A DNA stretch of 15,999 nt from Lachnoclostridium sp. UBA5890 (GTDB taxonomy: Bacteria > Bacillota > Clostridia > Lachnospirales > Lachnospiraceae), in assembly GCA_002431395.1 (NCBI GenBank), contig DJEU01000019.1, forward strand, positions 4,080 through 20,078. The letters are read 5' to 3'. A program made the translations under genes and the position numbers. Positions 1 to 6,516 of the stretch are shown here, piece after piece. The notes below the pieces were generated by a model. It had not been told where the DNA came from. It saw only the letters and a program-made list of their open reading frames with translations, and did no database searches. Position 1 is the stretch's first letter, and the number at the start of each line of letters is the position of its first letter.

Positions 1-57
1 GGGAGCGAAGGCACACGCCAGAAAAGAAAAAAACAAGAGTTGAGGAAAACAAGATGA
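1..57 (+). other. Possible 3' tail of an upstream gene
   Basis: Frame 1 is open from the window edge and stops with TGA at 55-57. That stop overlaps the ATG of the GH25 gene in an ATGA arrangement typical of translationally coupled operon genes. The tail would be very basic (many Lys/Arg). However, frame 3 is also open here and runs in frame into the GH25 gene, so this stretch is too short to decide. It could equally be non-coding leader. Confidence 0.25.
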
Positions 58-806
58 AAAAGAAGAAAAAACAAGTAAAAAAAAGAAAGTGGCTGATTCT
101 GCTCGCAGTCGTGATGTTGGCGGCGGTTGTGTTTTCTGTACTTGTGGGAACGAAAGTCATTCGGATAAACACGCTTCTGGCGGCAGGATATCCGGTGCAG
201 GGAATAGATGTGTCGCATTATCAGGGCGAGATTGACTGGGTGGCGATGAAACAGCAGGGACTGGACTTTGCGTATATTAAAGCGACAGAAGGAAGTGCGC
301 ACAAAGATGAATTCTTTGACAAAAATTGGGAACAAGCAAAAGCAGCGGGAATGCTCTGTGGAGCATATCATTTTTTTAGTTTTGAAAGTGAGGGAGTAAA
401 GCAGGCAGAACATTTTATAAAAAAAGTGGGAGATTTGAAGGGAAAATTAATTCCGGTCATTGATGTGGAATATTATGGGAAATATGCAAAGGTACCACCG
501 GATGTGGAAAAGGTGCGGAAGGAATTAGGTGACATGATTGACGCATTGGAGGGGGAGTATGGGAAAAAGCCGATGATCTATTGCACCTATAACGTTTACC
601 GAAAATATCTTGAGGGGGTGTTTGATGAGGTGCCATTGTGGATTCGAAACGTGTATTATCAGCCGGAAGATATTGGAAGAGAATGGACCTTGTGGCAGTA
701 TACGGATAAGGCGCATTTAGATGGATATCAAGGAGATGAAAAATCCATTGACTGCAATGTATTCCGGGGAGAAATAGGACAGCTAAATAATTATATAATA
801 CGGTAG
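54..806 (+). CDS. Membrane-anchored GH25 family lysozyme (muramidase)
   Basis: Predicted to cleave the beta-1,4 bond between N-acetylmuramic acid and N-acetylglucosamine in peptidoglycan, outside the membrane. The 250-residue protein starts with a very basic stretch (residues 1-12), then one hydrophobic segment (about 13-36), an uncleaved anchor or signal sequence. The GH25 domain fills about 46-240. The family motif DVSHYQG is at 52-58 and the acidic pair in PVIDVE is D137 and E139. D52, D137 and E139 correspond to the family's active-site acids, so the enzyme looks intact. The ATG at 54 has a TGAGGA ribosome site 7 nt upstream. The frame stays open to the window edge, so an N-terminal extension cannot be fully excluded. 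There is no extra cell-wall binding domain, so it is a minimal enzyme, probably for wall turnover rather than a phage lysin; no phage genes are nearby. Confidence 0.93.
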   Translation: MKKKKKQVKKRKWLILLAVVMLAAVVFSVLVGTKVIRINTLLAAGYPVQGIDVSHYQGEIDWVAMKQQGLDFAYIKATEGSAHKDEFFDKNWEQAKAAGMLCGAYHFFSFESEGVKQAEHFIKKVGDLKGKLIPVIDVEYYGKYAKVPPDVEKVRKELGDMIDALEGEYGKKPMIYCTYNVYRKYLEGVFDEVPLWIRNVYYQPEDIGREWTLWQYTDKAHLDGYQGDEKSIDCNVFRGEIGQLNNYIIR

Positions 807-822
807 AATGGAGGTAATGATT

Positions 823-1208
823 ATGAGAAAAATCTGGATAACAGGAGTTATTACGGCTGTGTGTATTTTGAATGCAACAGCGACAAAATGTGAGGCAAAC
901 ATCCGTAAATAATAGAAAAAAAGTGAAAATTTATAAACAGTTTTTAGATGCATCTGATAAAATATCCATTTTAGCAGACAAACCAAATAAGACATTATTT
1001 GTTAAAGGAATAAGTGCCGGAAAAGATTATTGGCAGAACAGGAAGAGAGATTTACTTTATACGAGGAACGGGAGAAAATTGTTACATTTTAAATGATGAA
1101 TCCTATGATCAGGATGACTATTGGTACCAGCCGTATACAGGGGAAGAAATGCAAAAATTTTTGCAAAAACAAATCCCGGATGCGCAGGAGATTAATTTCC
1201 GCGGATAA
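823..1208 (+). pseudogene. Frameshifted remnant of a small secreted protein
   Basis: A good GGAGGT ribosome site precedes an ATG at 823 that opens a signal peptide (MRKIWITGVITAVCILNATA), but this frame stops at 910-912. Protein-like sequence continues in the next frame from about 890 to 1070 (KVKIYKQFLDASDKISILAD). It then continues in the third frame to the TAA at 1206-1208 (DDYWYQPYTGEEMQKFLQKQ). The pieces join into one exported protein of about 125 residues if two single-base shifts are allowed, near 895-910 and 1065-1080. The YKQFL segment after the signal peptide resembles the start of small Lachnospiraceae secreted proteins such as the one at 14445. I do not recognise the family. It sits 16 nt after the GH25 gene and probably shared its transcript. 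A sequencing error is possible for one shift but less likely for two. Confidence 0.6.
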
Positions 1209-1326
1209 AACGATTCAGGAACCCCTCGCACATATTCACATTTCGAATACTACGTGCTCATTCTCGTCTTTGGCAAGATTAAAAATGCTCCGATGTGGAG
1301 GGGCCTATTTGTGAGCGGGAAAATTA
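1209..1326. repeat. Intergenic region with imperfect inverted repeat
   Basis: Between the converging pseudogene and azlD. The arm at 1222-1233 (CCCCTC, a bulged G, CACAT) pairs with 1293-1303 (ATGTGGAGGGG), an 11-bp stem with one bulge around a loop of about 60 nt. There is no clear U-run on either side, so a simple terminator is unlikely. A small 4-bp hairpin with ATTTTT (minus strand, around 1283-1300) is the only weak terminator-like signal for azlD. It could be a small mobile repeat remnant or a structured RNA 3' end. Confidence 0.35.
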
Positions 1327-1635
1327 TCAAAATAGCAACAACGTCACATAAACGCCGGCAATCGCGCCCAAAGCCACGACCACAAGTCCGCGTTTGAAAA
1401 AACTGAGAATCAGAGCAATGGCGGTACCAATGATGGCAGCAACAGGATTTCCGCTGGATGAAAAAATGTCAGGAAATGTCAATGCACCAAGGACGGCATA
1501 AGGCGTATAATCCAAAAAGTTTTTCATATAAACGGATTTGATCTCGCGCCGGAAAAATGTGATCGGAACAAAGCGCGGAATATAAGTAACGACAGCCATT
1601 ACGGCGATCGCAATCAAACAATATCGTAAATTCAT
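1327..1635 (-). CDS. azlD: AzlD-type branched-chain amino acid transport subunit
   Basis: Small integral membrane partner of AzlC. In this family the AzlCD pair exports branched-chain amino acids and analogues such as 4-azaleucine. The 102-residue protein is almost entirely hydrophobic, with about four membrane segments (roughly 4-20, 46-58, 63-80 and 83-101). It carries the family-type N-terminal stretch TYIPRFVPITFF at 17-28 and the DYTPYAVLGAL segment at 42-52. A longer reading from 1716 exists, but it lies inside azlC and is polar and arginine-rich. The ATG at 1635 gives the usual AzlD length and has a GTGAGG ribosome site within the last codons of azlC. Only 1 nt separates it from the azlC stop, so it is last in the mscL-azlC-azlD operon and probably translationally coupled. 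Confidence 0.9.
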   Translation of the reverse strand: MNLRYCLIAIAVMAVVTYIPRFVPITFFRREIKSVYMKNFLDYTPYAVLGALTFPDIFSSSGNPVAAIIGTAIALILSFFKRGLVVVALGAIAGVYVTLLLF

Positions 1636-1636
1636 A

Positions 1637-2362
1637 TCAGACCTCACTTTCCGGCGGCGTGCCACCTGTGTCAGAAATCGGTTCCGGGAAAAGCCAGGCG
1701 CCGATTCCGGCGGCAATGATCGTCGACATGATCACACGGAATCCTGAAGAAATCTGGTTCAATCCGGGAACATAGCGGATGATGCACGAACAAAGTACTG
1801 CAAGAAGGACAACGAAGCACACATTTTTCTTTTCACGGGCAGCTGGGACGATCAGCGCGATAAACATTGCGTAGAGACCGATTCCCATGGCCGATTGAAG
1901 TTCTGCCGGAAGCAGAGTCGAAATCGTTCCGCCGAGAAAAGTGCCAAGGACCCATCCGATAAACGGAAGTGTGATCAGACCGCCGAAAAAGCCGGCTCCG
2001 ATCTGTCCCGGTTCCATCGAAGCCATGACAAATGTTTCGTCCGTAATGCAGAAACTGAGGATCAGACGTTTCCATATCGGAACGTCCGGCCGGATCTTTT
2101 GTGAAAGCGACAGCGACATCAGGGAGTATCGCAGATTGATGACAAAAGTTGTCAGCGCGATCTCAAGATAGCCGGCACTTGCAAAAATTAAATTGGTTCC
2201 GGCAAACTGGCCTGCAGAGGTCACATTGGTCAGAGAAATCAATACGGCTGCCCACACAGGGATGCCACCGGAAACGGCCATAAAGCCAAACGTAAAAGAA
2301 ACCGGGAGATAACCGAGAAAAATCGGAAATCCCCGTTTCAATCCATATATAAATGAGTTCAT
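1637..2362 (-). CDS. azlC: AzlC family branched-chain amino acid exporter
   Basis: Large subunit of the AzlCD exporter in the cytoplasmic membrane. The 241-residue protein shows the typical AzlC start: a short cytoplasmic end, then the segment GFPIFLGYLPVSFTFGFMAV at 11-30. The conserved QFAGTNLIFA stretch follows at about 52-61 and NLRYSLMSLSLS at about 76-87. The family's DETF motif lies near 108-111. Length and hydrophobic pattern match full-length family members. The ATG at 2362 lies 1 nt after the mscL stop, with a weak AGAAGA-type ribosome site inside mscL, which suggests coupled translation. The substrate is inferred from the family; it could differ in this organism. Confidence 0.93.
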   Translation of the reverse strand: MNSFIYGLKRGFPIFLGYLPVSFTFGFMAVSGGIPVWAAVLISLTNVTSAGQFAGTNLIFASAGYLEIALTTFVINLRYSLMSLSLSQKIRPDVPIWKRLILSFCITDETFVMASMEPGQIGAGFFGGLITLPFIGWVLGTFLGGTISTLLPAELQSAMGIGLYAMFIALIVPAAREKKNVCFVVLLAVLCSCIIRYVPGLNQISSGFRVIMSTIIAAGIGAWLFPEPISDTGGTPPESEV

Positions 2363-2363
2363 A

Positions 2364-2807
2364 TTAATCTTCTTTTTCTGCCTCCATTTCCACAGATTCG
2401 ATCATGGAAGTACAATGAGGGCAGCGGGTTGCTTTTATGTCAATTTTGCCATAGCAGAAAGGACAGGTTTTTTCGGTAGGAGCCTCTTCCTCTTCAGCAT
2501 CTTTTCTGTGTCCCAGACTGGCAAGTGCATTCATTCCCTTTACGAGCAGGAAAATCACAAATACCATAATCAGAAAATTGATAACAGCGGTCAGAAATGA
2601 ACCGTATTTCACATCGACATCGCGAATCGTCAGCACCAGATAACTCAAGTCCGTGTTCGCAATCAAACCGATCAATGGGGAAAGTACGTCATTTACCATG
2701 GAATTGATGATCGCCTGAAAAGCGGCACCGATAATAACACCAATTGCCAGATCCATGACATTTCCACGCAAGGCAAATTCTTTAAATTCCTGTAAAAATT
2801 TCTTCAT
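2364..2807 (-). CDS. mscL: Large-conductance mechanosensitive channel with C-terminal zinc ribbon
   Basis: MscL opens under membrane tension and lets small solutes escape during osmotic down-shock. The first 95 or so residues are canonical: N-terminal helix MKKFLQEFKEFALRGNVMDL, pore-lining TM1 with AIGVIIGAAF (21-30), a short periplasmic loop, and TM2 at about 72-92. After an acidic linker (EEEEAP, 105-110) comes an unusual tail with a four-cysteine zinc ribbon. C115-x2-C118 and C129-x2-C132 are separated by 10 residues (CPFC...CPHC). Classical MscL ends in a plain helical bundle, so this is an added domain, probably cytoplasmic. Of two nearby in-frame ATGs, the one at 2807 starts at the conserved N-terminus and has AGGAGGA 11 nt upstream. 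The ATG at 2819 directly abuts that site and is unsuitable. First gene of an operon with azlC and azlD. Confidence 0.95.
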   Translation of the reverse strand: MKKFLQEFKEFALRGNVMDLAIGVIIGAAFQAIINSMVNDVLSPLIGLIANTDLSYLVLTIRDVDVKYGSFLTAVINFLIMVFVIFLLVKGMNALASLGHRKDAEEEEAPTEKTCPFCYGKIDIKATRCPHCTSMIESVEMEAEKED

Positions 2808-2851
2808 AGTCGTTCTCATCCTCCTAAGTGTCTTGATTCTCAAAAAATTAA

Positions 2852-2898
2852 ATTATAAGTATAACATTAGTATATCACAGTCGTAAGGATAAGGTCAA
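2852..2898 (-). promoter_or_regulatory. Candidate promoter of mscL-azlCD
   Basis: On the minus strand, TTGACC (2898-2893), an 18-bp spacer and TATACT (2874-2869) form a plausible sigma-A promoter. Further AT-rich -10-like hexamers (TATACT at 2863-2858 and TATAAT at 2857-2852) lie downstream, so the exact start is uncertain. Confidence 0.45.
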
Positions 2899-2909
2899 AT
2901 AGAAAAGTC

Positions 2910-2938
2910 TTGACACCGCGGACATTGCCCTTTATGAT
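2910..2938 (+). promoter_or_regulatory. Promoter of mutY
   Basis: TTGACA at 2910-2915, a 17-bp spacer and TATGAT at 2933-2938 make a near-consensus sigma-A promoter 24 nt upstream of the mutY ATG. It is divergent from mscL. Confidence 0.7.
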
Positions 2939-2962
2939 GAAGAAAAAAACACAGGAGCCGAT

Positions 2963-4018
2963 ATGTTAAAACAAGATCAATTTGTAACCCCGCTGCTTGC
3001 GTGGTACGATAAAAATAAACGTGAAATGGTATGGCGTGACCGGGGAAATGCGTATTATACTTGGATTTCAGAAATTATGCTGCAGCAGACGCGGATCGAG
3101 GCAGCGAAAGATTATTTTGTGCGATTTACGGAGGAACTTCCGGATGTTCGAAGCCTTGCCAATGTGTCGCAGGAGAGACTTTTAAAATTGTGGGAAGGAC
3201 TTGGGTATTATAATCGTGCCAAAAACTTACAAAAAACAGCAAAGATATTAGTAGAAGAATATGGGGCACAACTGCCGGCGGATTACGAGAAATTGCTTGC
3301 ATTGCCAGGAATTGGACCGTATACAGCGGGGGCGATTGCGTCCATTGCGTATGACATCAAAGTGCCTGCAGTGGATGGCAATGTGCTGCGGGTGATGATG
3401 CGTTATCAGGCGAGCTTGGAAGATATTACCAAAATGTCTGCGCGGCGCAGGGTTGAGAATGAGTTGACGGAAGTAATGCCAGAGCGGCCGGGCGATTTCA
3501 ATCAGGCAATCATGGAGCTTGGCGAAGTGGTTTGTATCCCAAATGGAACACCGCTTTGCGACCAGTGTCCATTGGCGGCGACTTGCGAGGCAAAAAGAAA
3601 AGGCGAGCCGGAACAATATCCGCGAAAAATAGAAAAGAAACCGCGGAAAATCGAGAAAAAGACGATACTGGTTTATGAAAAAGAAGGAACATTTGGAATC
3701 GCAAAGCGGGAAAATAAAGGTCTGCTGGCGGGATTGTATGAGTTTCCTTCTATAGCCGACCATTATAAGAAGAAAGAACTCGAAGAAAAATTGGCAGAAG
3801 ACGGGATCGTTGTAAAAAAAATCCATTCTCTTGGAGCAGCGAAGCACATTTTTTCTCATATTGAATGGCATATGAAAGGGTATCTGATTGAACTGTCGCC
3901 GACTGGGAAGCAGCCGCATCTAATCTTTGCTTCGCTGGAAGAAGTCGAAGATATGTACAGTCTGCCGACGGCATTTCGAGCATATCGAAACAAATTAAAA
4001 AATTTTGATAAAAAATAA
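2963..4018 (+). CDS. mutY: A/G-specific adenine DNA glycosylase MutY
   Basis: Removes adenine mispaired with 8-oxoguanine in the base-excision repair system for oxidised guanine. The 351-residue protein has the helix-hairpin-helix glycosylase fold with the catalytic glutamate in SEIMLQQT (E37), the hairpin LPGIGPYTAGAI (114-125) and the catalytic aspartate in VDGN (D138). Next comes an iron-sulphur cluster loop with cysteines 191, 199, 202 and 208. The spacing is C-x7-C-x2-C-x5-C, one residue longer in the first gap than the textbook C-x6-C. A basic linker (about 210-230) leads to a C-terminal NUDIX-like 8-oxoG recognition domain. GGAG lies upstream of the ATG at 2963. It has its own promoter and no clear terminator follows, so transcription may run on into the metal-efflux pair downstream. 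Confidence 0.96.
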   Translation: MLKQDQFVTPLLAWYDKNKREMVWRDRGNAYYTWISEIMLQQTRIEAAKDYFVRFTEELPDVRSLANVSQERLLKLWEGLGYYNRAKNLQKTAKILVEEYGAQLPADYEKLLALPGIGPYTAGAIASIAYDIKVPAVDGNVLRVMMRYQASLEDITKMSARRRVENELTEVMPERPGDFNQAIMELGEVVCIPNGTPLCDQCPLAATCEAKRKGEPEQYPRKIEKKPRKIEKKTILVYEKEGTFGIAKRENKGLLAGLYEFPSIADHYKKKELEEKLAEDGIVVKKIHSLGAAKHIFSHIEWHMKGYLIELSPTGKQPHLIFASLEEVEDMYSLPTAFRAYRNKLKNFDKK

Positions 4019-4089
4019 AAAAAGGGGTAGAGTTTCTAAGAAAAAAGGTGTATTATATAGGGAAATAAAATTGATAGGAGGAATTCACT

Positions 4090-4380
4090 ATGTTGAAATG
4101 TTTAAAGAAAATTGATAAAAAAGCGACAGGACTTGTAGCGGCTGGCGTATTGCTTGGAACCGCCGGTGTGAAGATCCTTGGAAGTAAAGATGCAAAGAAA
4201 TTGTACACCAATTGTACCGCAGCAGTTCTTCGAGCAAAAGACTGTGTGATGAAGACTGCGACAAAGATTCAGGAGAATGCAGAAGACATCTATGCAGAGG
4301 CACAGATCATTAATGAAGAGCGTGCCGGTGAAGAATTTGTAGATGCCGAAGAGGAAACTGCAGATGAGATTCAGGATTGA
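4090..4380 (+). CDS. Small one-helix membrane protein paired with a P1B-ATPase (DUF6110-like)
   Basis: A 96-residue protein with a short basic N-terminus, one hydrophobic segment (about 13-30, GLVAAGVLLGTAGVKIL), then a conserved-looking soluble part. This part holds SKDAKKLYTNCTAAVLRAKD (32-51), a helical stretch to AEDIYAEA (64-71), and a strongly acidic tail (76-96, about half Asp/Glu). C42 and C52 are candidate metal ligands. I match it from memory to the DUF6110 small proteins found beside heavy-metal ATPases in Clostridia. The function is not established; a metal-binding or scaffold partner of the ATPase is my inference. The ATG at 4090 has AGGAGG 8-9 nt upstream. Its 3' end overlaps the ATPase start by 17 nt and carries the ATPase ribosome site, so the two are tightly coupled. 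Confidence 0.8.
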   Translation: MLKCLKKIDKKATGLVAAGVLLGTAGVKILGSKDAKKLYTNCTAAVLRAKDCVMKTATKIQENAEDIYAEAQIINEERAGEEFVDAEEETADEIQD

Positions 4381-6442
4381 GCATGAACTAAAGGGGCGCA
4401 TGCGTCTCCATGTCTGTACGAAGAAAATGTCGTATGAAGAGGCGGATACGCTTCAGTATTACCTGGGAAGTTTTCCGTTTGTGACAAAGGTAAAAGTTCA
4501 TGAAAATATAGGAAATGTCACGGTAAATTACGTGGGATCACGTAAGCAGCTGTGCGAGGCACTTGCCGCATATCAGCCGGAAACAGTGGATGTTCCGGAT
4601 GAGTTTCTTCATAATTCCGGACGGAAGTTAAATGAAGAGTATAAGGAGAAACTCATCAATAAAGTGTTGTTTATGGCAGGTACAAAATTGTTCCTGCCGG
4701 CGCCGGTACGCACTGTGATAACGGTGGTGAAGGCTGGCAAATATTGGAAAAAAGGAATAAAGACATTAGCGCACCGCAAGATTGAGGTGCCGGTGCTGGA
4801 TGCGACAGCCATCGGAGTTTCGGTGCTTCGTGGCGATATGAATTCGGCCAATTCGATTATGTTCCTGCTTGGGATCGGCGAGATTCTGGAAGAGTGGACA
4901 CACAAAAAATCGGTCGAAGATCTGGCGAGAAGTATGTCTTTGAACATAACCAAAGTCTGGCAGCTGGTGGATGGAAAAGAAGTTCTCGTTCCGTCCAATG
5001 CAATCGTGCCGGGAGATGAGGTTGTCGTTCATATGGGAAATGTGATCCCGTTTGACGGCGTTGTGATGAGCGGAGATGCGATGGTTAATCAGGCATCGCT
5101 CACCGGAGAACCTCTGCCGGTGCACAAAACGATGGGCGGTTATGTTTATGCAGGCACCGTCGTGGAAGATGGCGACCTGACTCTGAAGGTGGAAAAATCG
5201 GCAGGAGGCACACGATTTGAAAAGGTCGTTGCGATGATTGAGGATTCTGAAAAATTGAAATCTTCACTCGAGGGAAAAGCGGAACATCTTGCAGACCGAC
5301 TTGTGCCATACACCCTTGCCGGAACCGGATTCGTATATCTTCTTACACGAAATGTGACGAAGACATTAGCCGTATTGATGGTAGATTTTTCCTGTGCATT
5401 GAAATTAGCGATGCCGATTTCCGTGCTTTCTGCGATACGGGAAGCAAGCCATTATCAAGTGACCGTAAAAGGTGGAAAATATCTGGAGGCAATGTCAGAA
5501 GCAGATACGATCGTATTTGATAAAACCGGAACATTGACGAAAGCACAGCCGACGGTGGTTAAAGTGATTCCGTTCTGTGAGGCGCAGCCGGACGAATTAC
5601 TTCGTATCGCAGCTTGCCTGGAAGAGCATTTCCCGCATTCTATGGCAAAAGCTGTGGTGGATGCGGCGGCAAAGAAAGGACTTGTGCATGAAGAGATTCA
5701 TTCGAAAGTGGAATACATCGTTGCACATGGAATTTCGTCCTCTGTGGAAGGAAAAAAAGTAGTGATCGGAAGTGCACATTTTATCTTTGAAGATGAAAAA
5801 TGTGTTGTACCGGAAGGATATCAGAGTCGGTTTGATTCTCTGCCGGAAGAGTATTCTCATTTATATCTGGCGGTGGATGGAAAACTTTGTGCTGTAATCT
5901 GCATCGAGGATCCACTTCGGGAAGAGGCAGCAGAAGTTATTCAGGAACTGAAGAAAGCCGGTATCAAAAATGTGGTTATGATGACAGGTGACAGTAACCG
6001 CACTGCACGCGCTATCGCTGCGCGGGTTGGTGTAGACCAGTACTTCGCTGAAGTGCTGCCGGAAGACAAGGCGCATTTTGTCGAAAAAGCGAAGGCAAAC
6101 GGCTCGAAGGTCATCATGATCGGAGATGGAATCAATGACTCACCGGCGTTGTCGGCAGCAGATGTAGGGATTGCCATCAGTGACGGAGCAGAGATTGCGC
6201 GCGAGATCGCAGATGTGACGGTCGGAGCGGACAACCTGTATCAGATCGTGACATTGAAACAGATCAGCAATGCTTTGATGAAACGGATTCATACGAATTA
6301 TCAACGGATTGTTGCCATCAATGCCGGGTTGATCGTTCTTGGTGTGGCAGGTGTGATTCAGCCAACGACATCGGCACTGCTTCACAATTCTTCGACACTT
6401 GTGATCAGTCTGGAAAGCATGAAAAATCTGCTGGAAGGATGA
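4364..6442 (+). CDS. P1B-type heavy-metal translocating ATPase
   Basis: A membrane pump that uses ATP to move a metal ion, probably outward. The 692-residue protein has a degenerate HMA-like N-terminal domain (1-65) without the CxxC metal motif, then hydrophobic segments around 98-165. The actuator motif TGEP is at 247-250. The core membrane helix carries SCALKLAMP (343-351) in place of the usual CPC/CPx motif. The phosphorylation site is D386 in DKTGT. A nucleotide-binding motif HFPHS lies at 422-426, TGD at 541-543 and GDGINDSPA at 587-595, with final membrane helices at about 647-690. All catalytic motifs are intact. The start at 4364 rather than 4343 is chosen because GAGGA lies 8 nt upstream and the conserved domain begins there. 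It overlaps the preceding small gene by 17 nt. The metal is uncertain: the lack of CPC argues against a standard Cu or Cd/Zn/Pb exporter. Confidence 0.93.
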   Translation: MRFRIEHELKGRMRLHVCTKKMSYEEADTLQYYLGSFPFVTKVKVHENIGNVTVNYVGSRKQLCEALAAYQPETVDVPDEFLHNSGRKLNEEYKEKLINKVLFMAGTKLFLPAPVRTVITVVKAGKYWKKGIKTLAHRKIEVPVLDATAIGVSVLRGDMNSANSIMFLLGIGEILEEWTHKKSVEDLARSMSLNITKVWQLVDGKEVLVPSNAIVPGDEVVVHMGNVIPFDGVVMSGDAMVNQASLTGEPLPVHKTMGGYVYAGTVVEDGDLTLKVEKSAGGTRFEKVVAMIEDSEKLKSSLEGKAEHLADRLVPYTLAGTGFVYLLTRNVTKTLAVLMVDFSCALKLAMPISVLSAIREASHYQVTVKGGKYLEAMSEADTIVFDKTGTLTKAQPTVVKVIPFCEAQPDELLRIAACLEEHFPHSMAKAVVDAAAKKGLVHEEIHSKVEYIVAHGISSSVEGKKVVIGSAHFIFEDEKCVVPEGYQSRFDSLPEEYSHLYLAVDGKLCAVICIEDPLREEAAEVIQELKKAGIKNVVMMTGDSNRTARAIAARVGVDQYFAEVLPEDKAHFVEKAKANGSKVIMIGDGINDSPALSAADVGIAISDGAEIAREIADVTVGADNLYQIVTLKQISNALMKRIHTNYQRIVAINAGLIVLGVAGVIQPTTSALLHNSSTLVISLESMKNLLEG

Positions 6443-6465
6443 GAAAAAGAATAGATGAAAAATAA

Positions 6466-6503
6466 TGCGGGCGGACTGCTCTGTTTGGAACAGTCCGCCC
6501 GTA
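6466..6503. terminator. Bidirectional intrinsic terminator (ATPase / galE)
   Basis: A stem of about 13 bp with one G-T wobble: TGCGGGCGGACTG (6466-6478) pairs with CAGTCCGCCCGTA (6491-6503) around a 12-nt loop. It lies between the converging ATPase and galE genes. Read on the minus strand, a U-rich tract (ATTATTTTT) follows the stem, so it is a good terminator for galE. On the plus strand the tract is weaker (ATTTATCGTTT). Confidence 0.85.
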
Positions 6504-6516
6504 ATTTATCGTTTCA

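Noticed and set aside
1637..1716. Longer azlD start at 1716
   Set aside because: The extra 27 residues overlap azlC, are polar and unlike AzlD; the ATG at 1635 has a ribosome site and gives the family length.
3248..3919. Long minus-strand open frame (223 codons) inside mutY
   Set aside because: It is antisense to a gene with complete MutY motifs; its translation is rich in Phe, Arg and His with no domain pattern, so it is a shadow frame.
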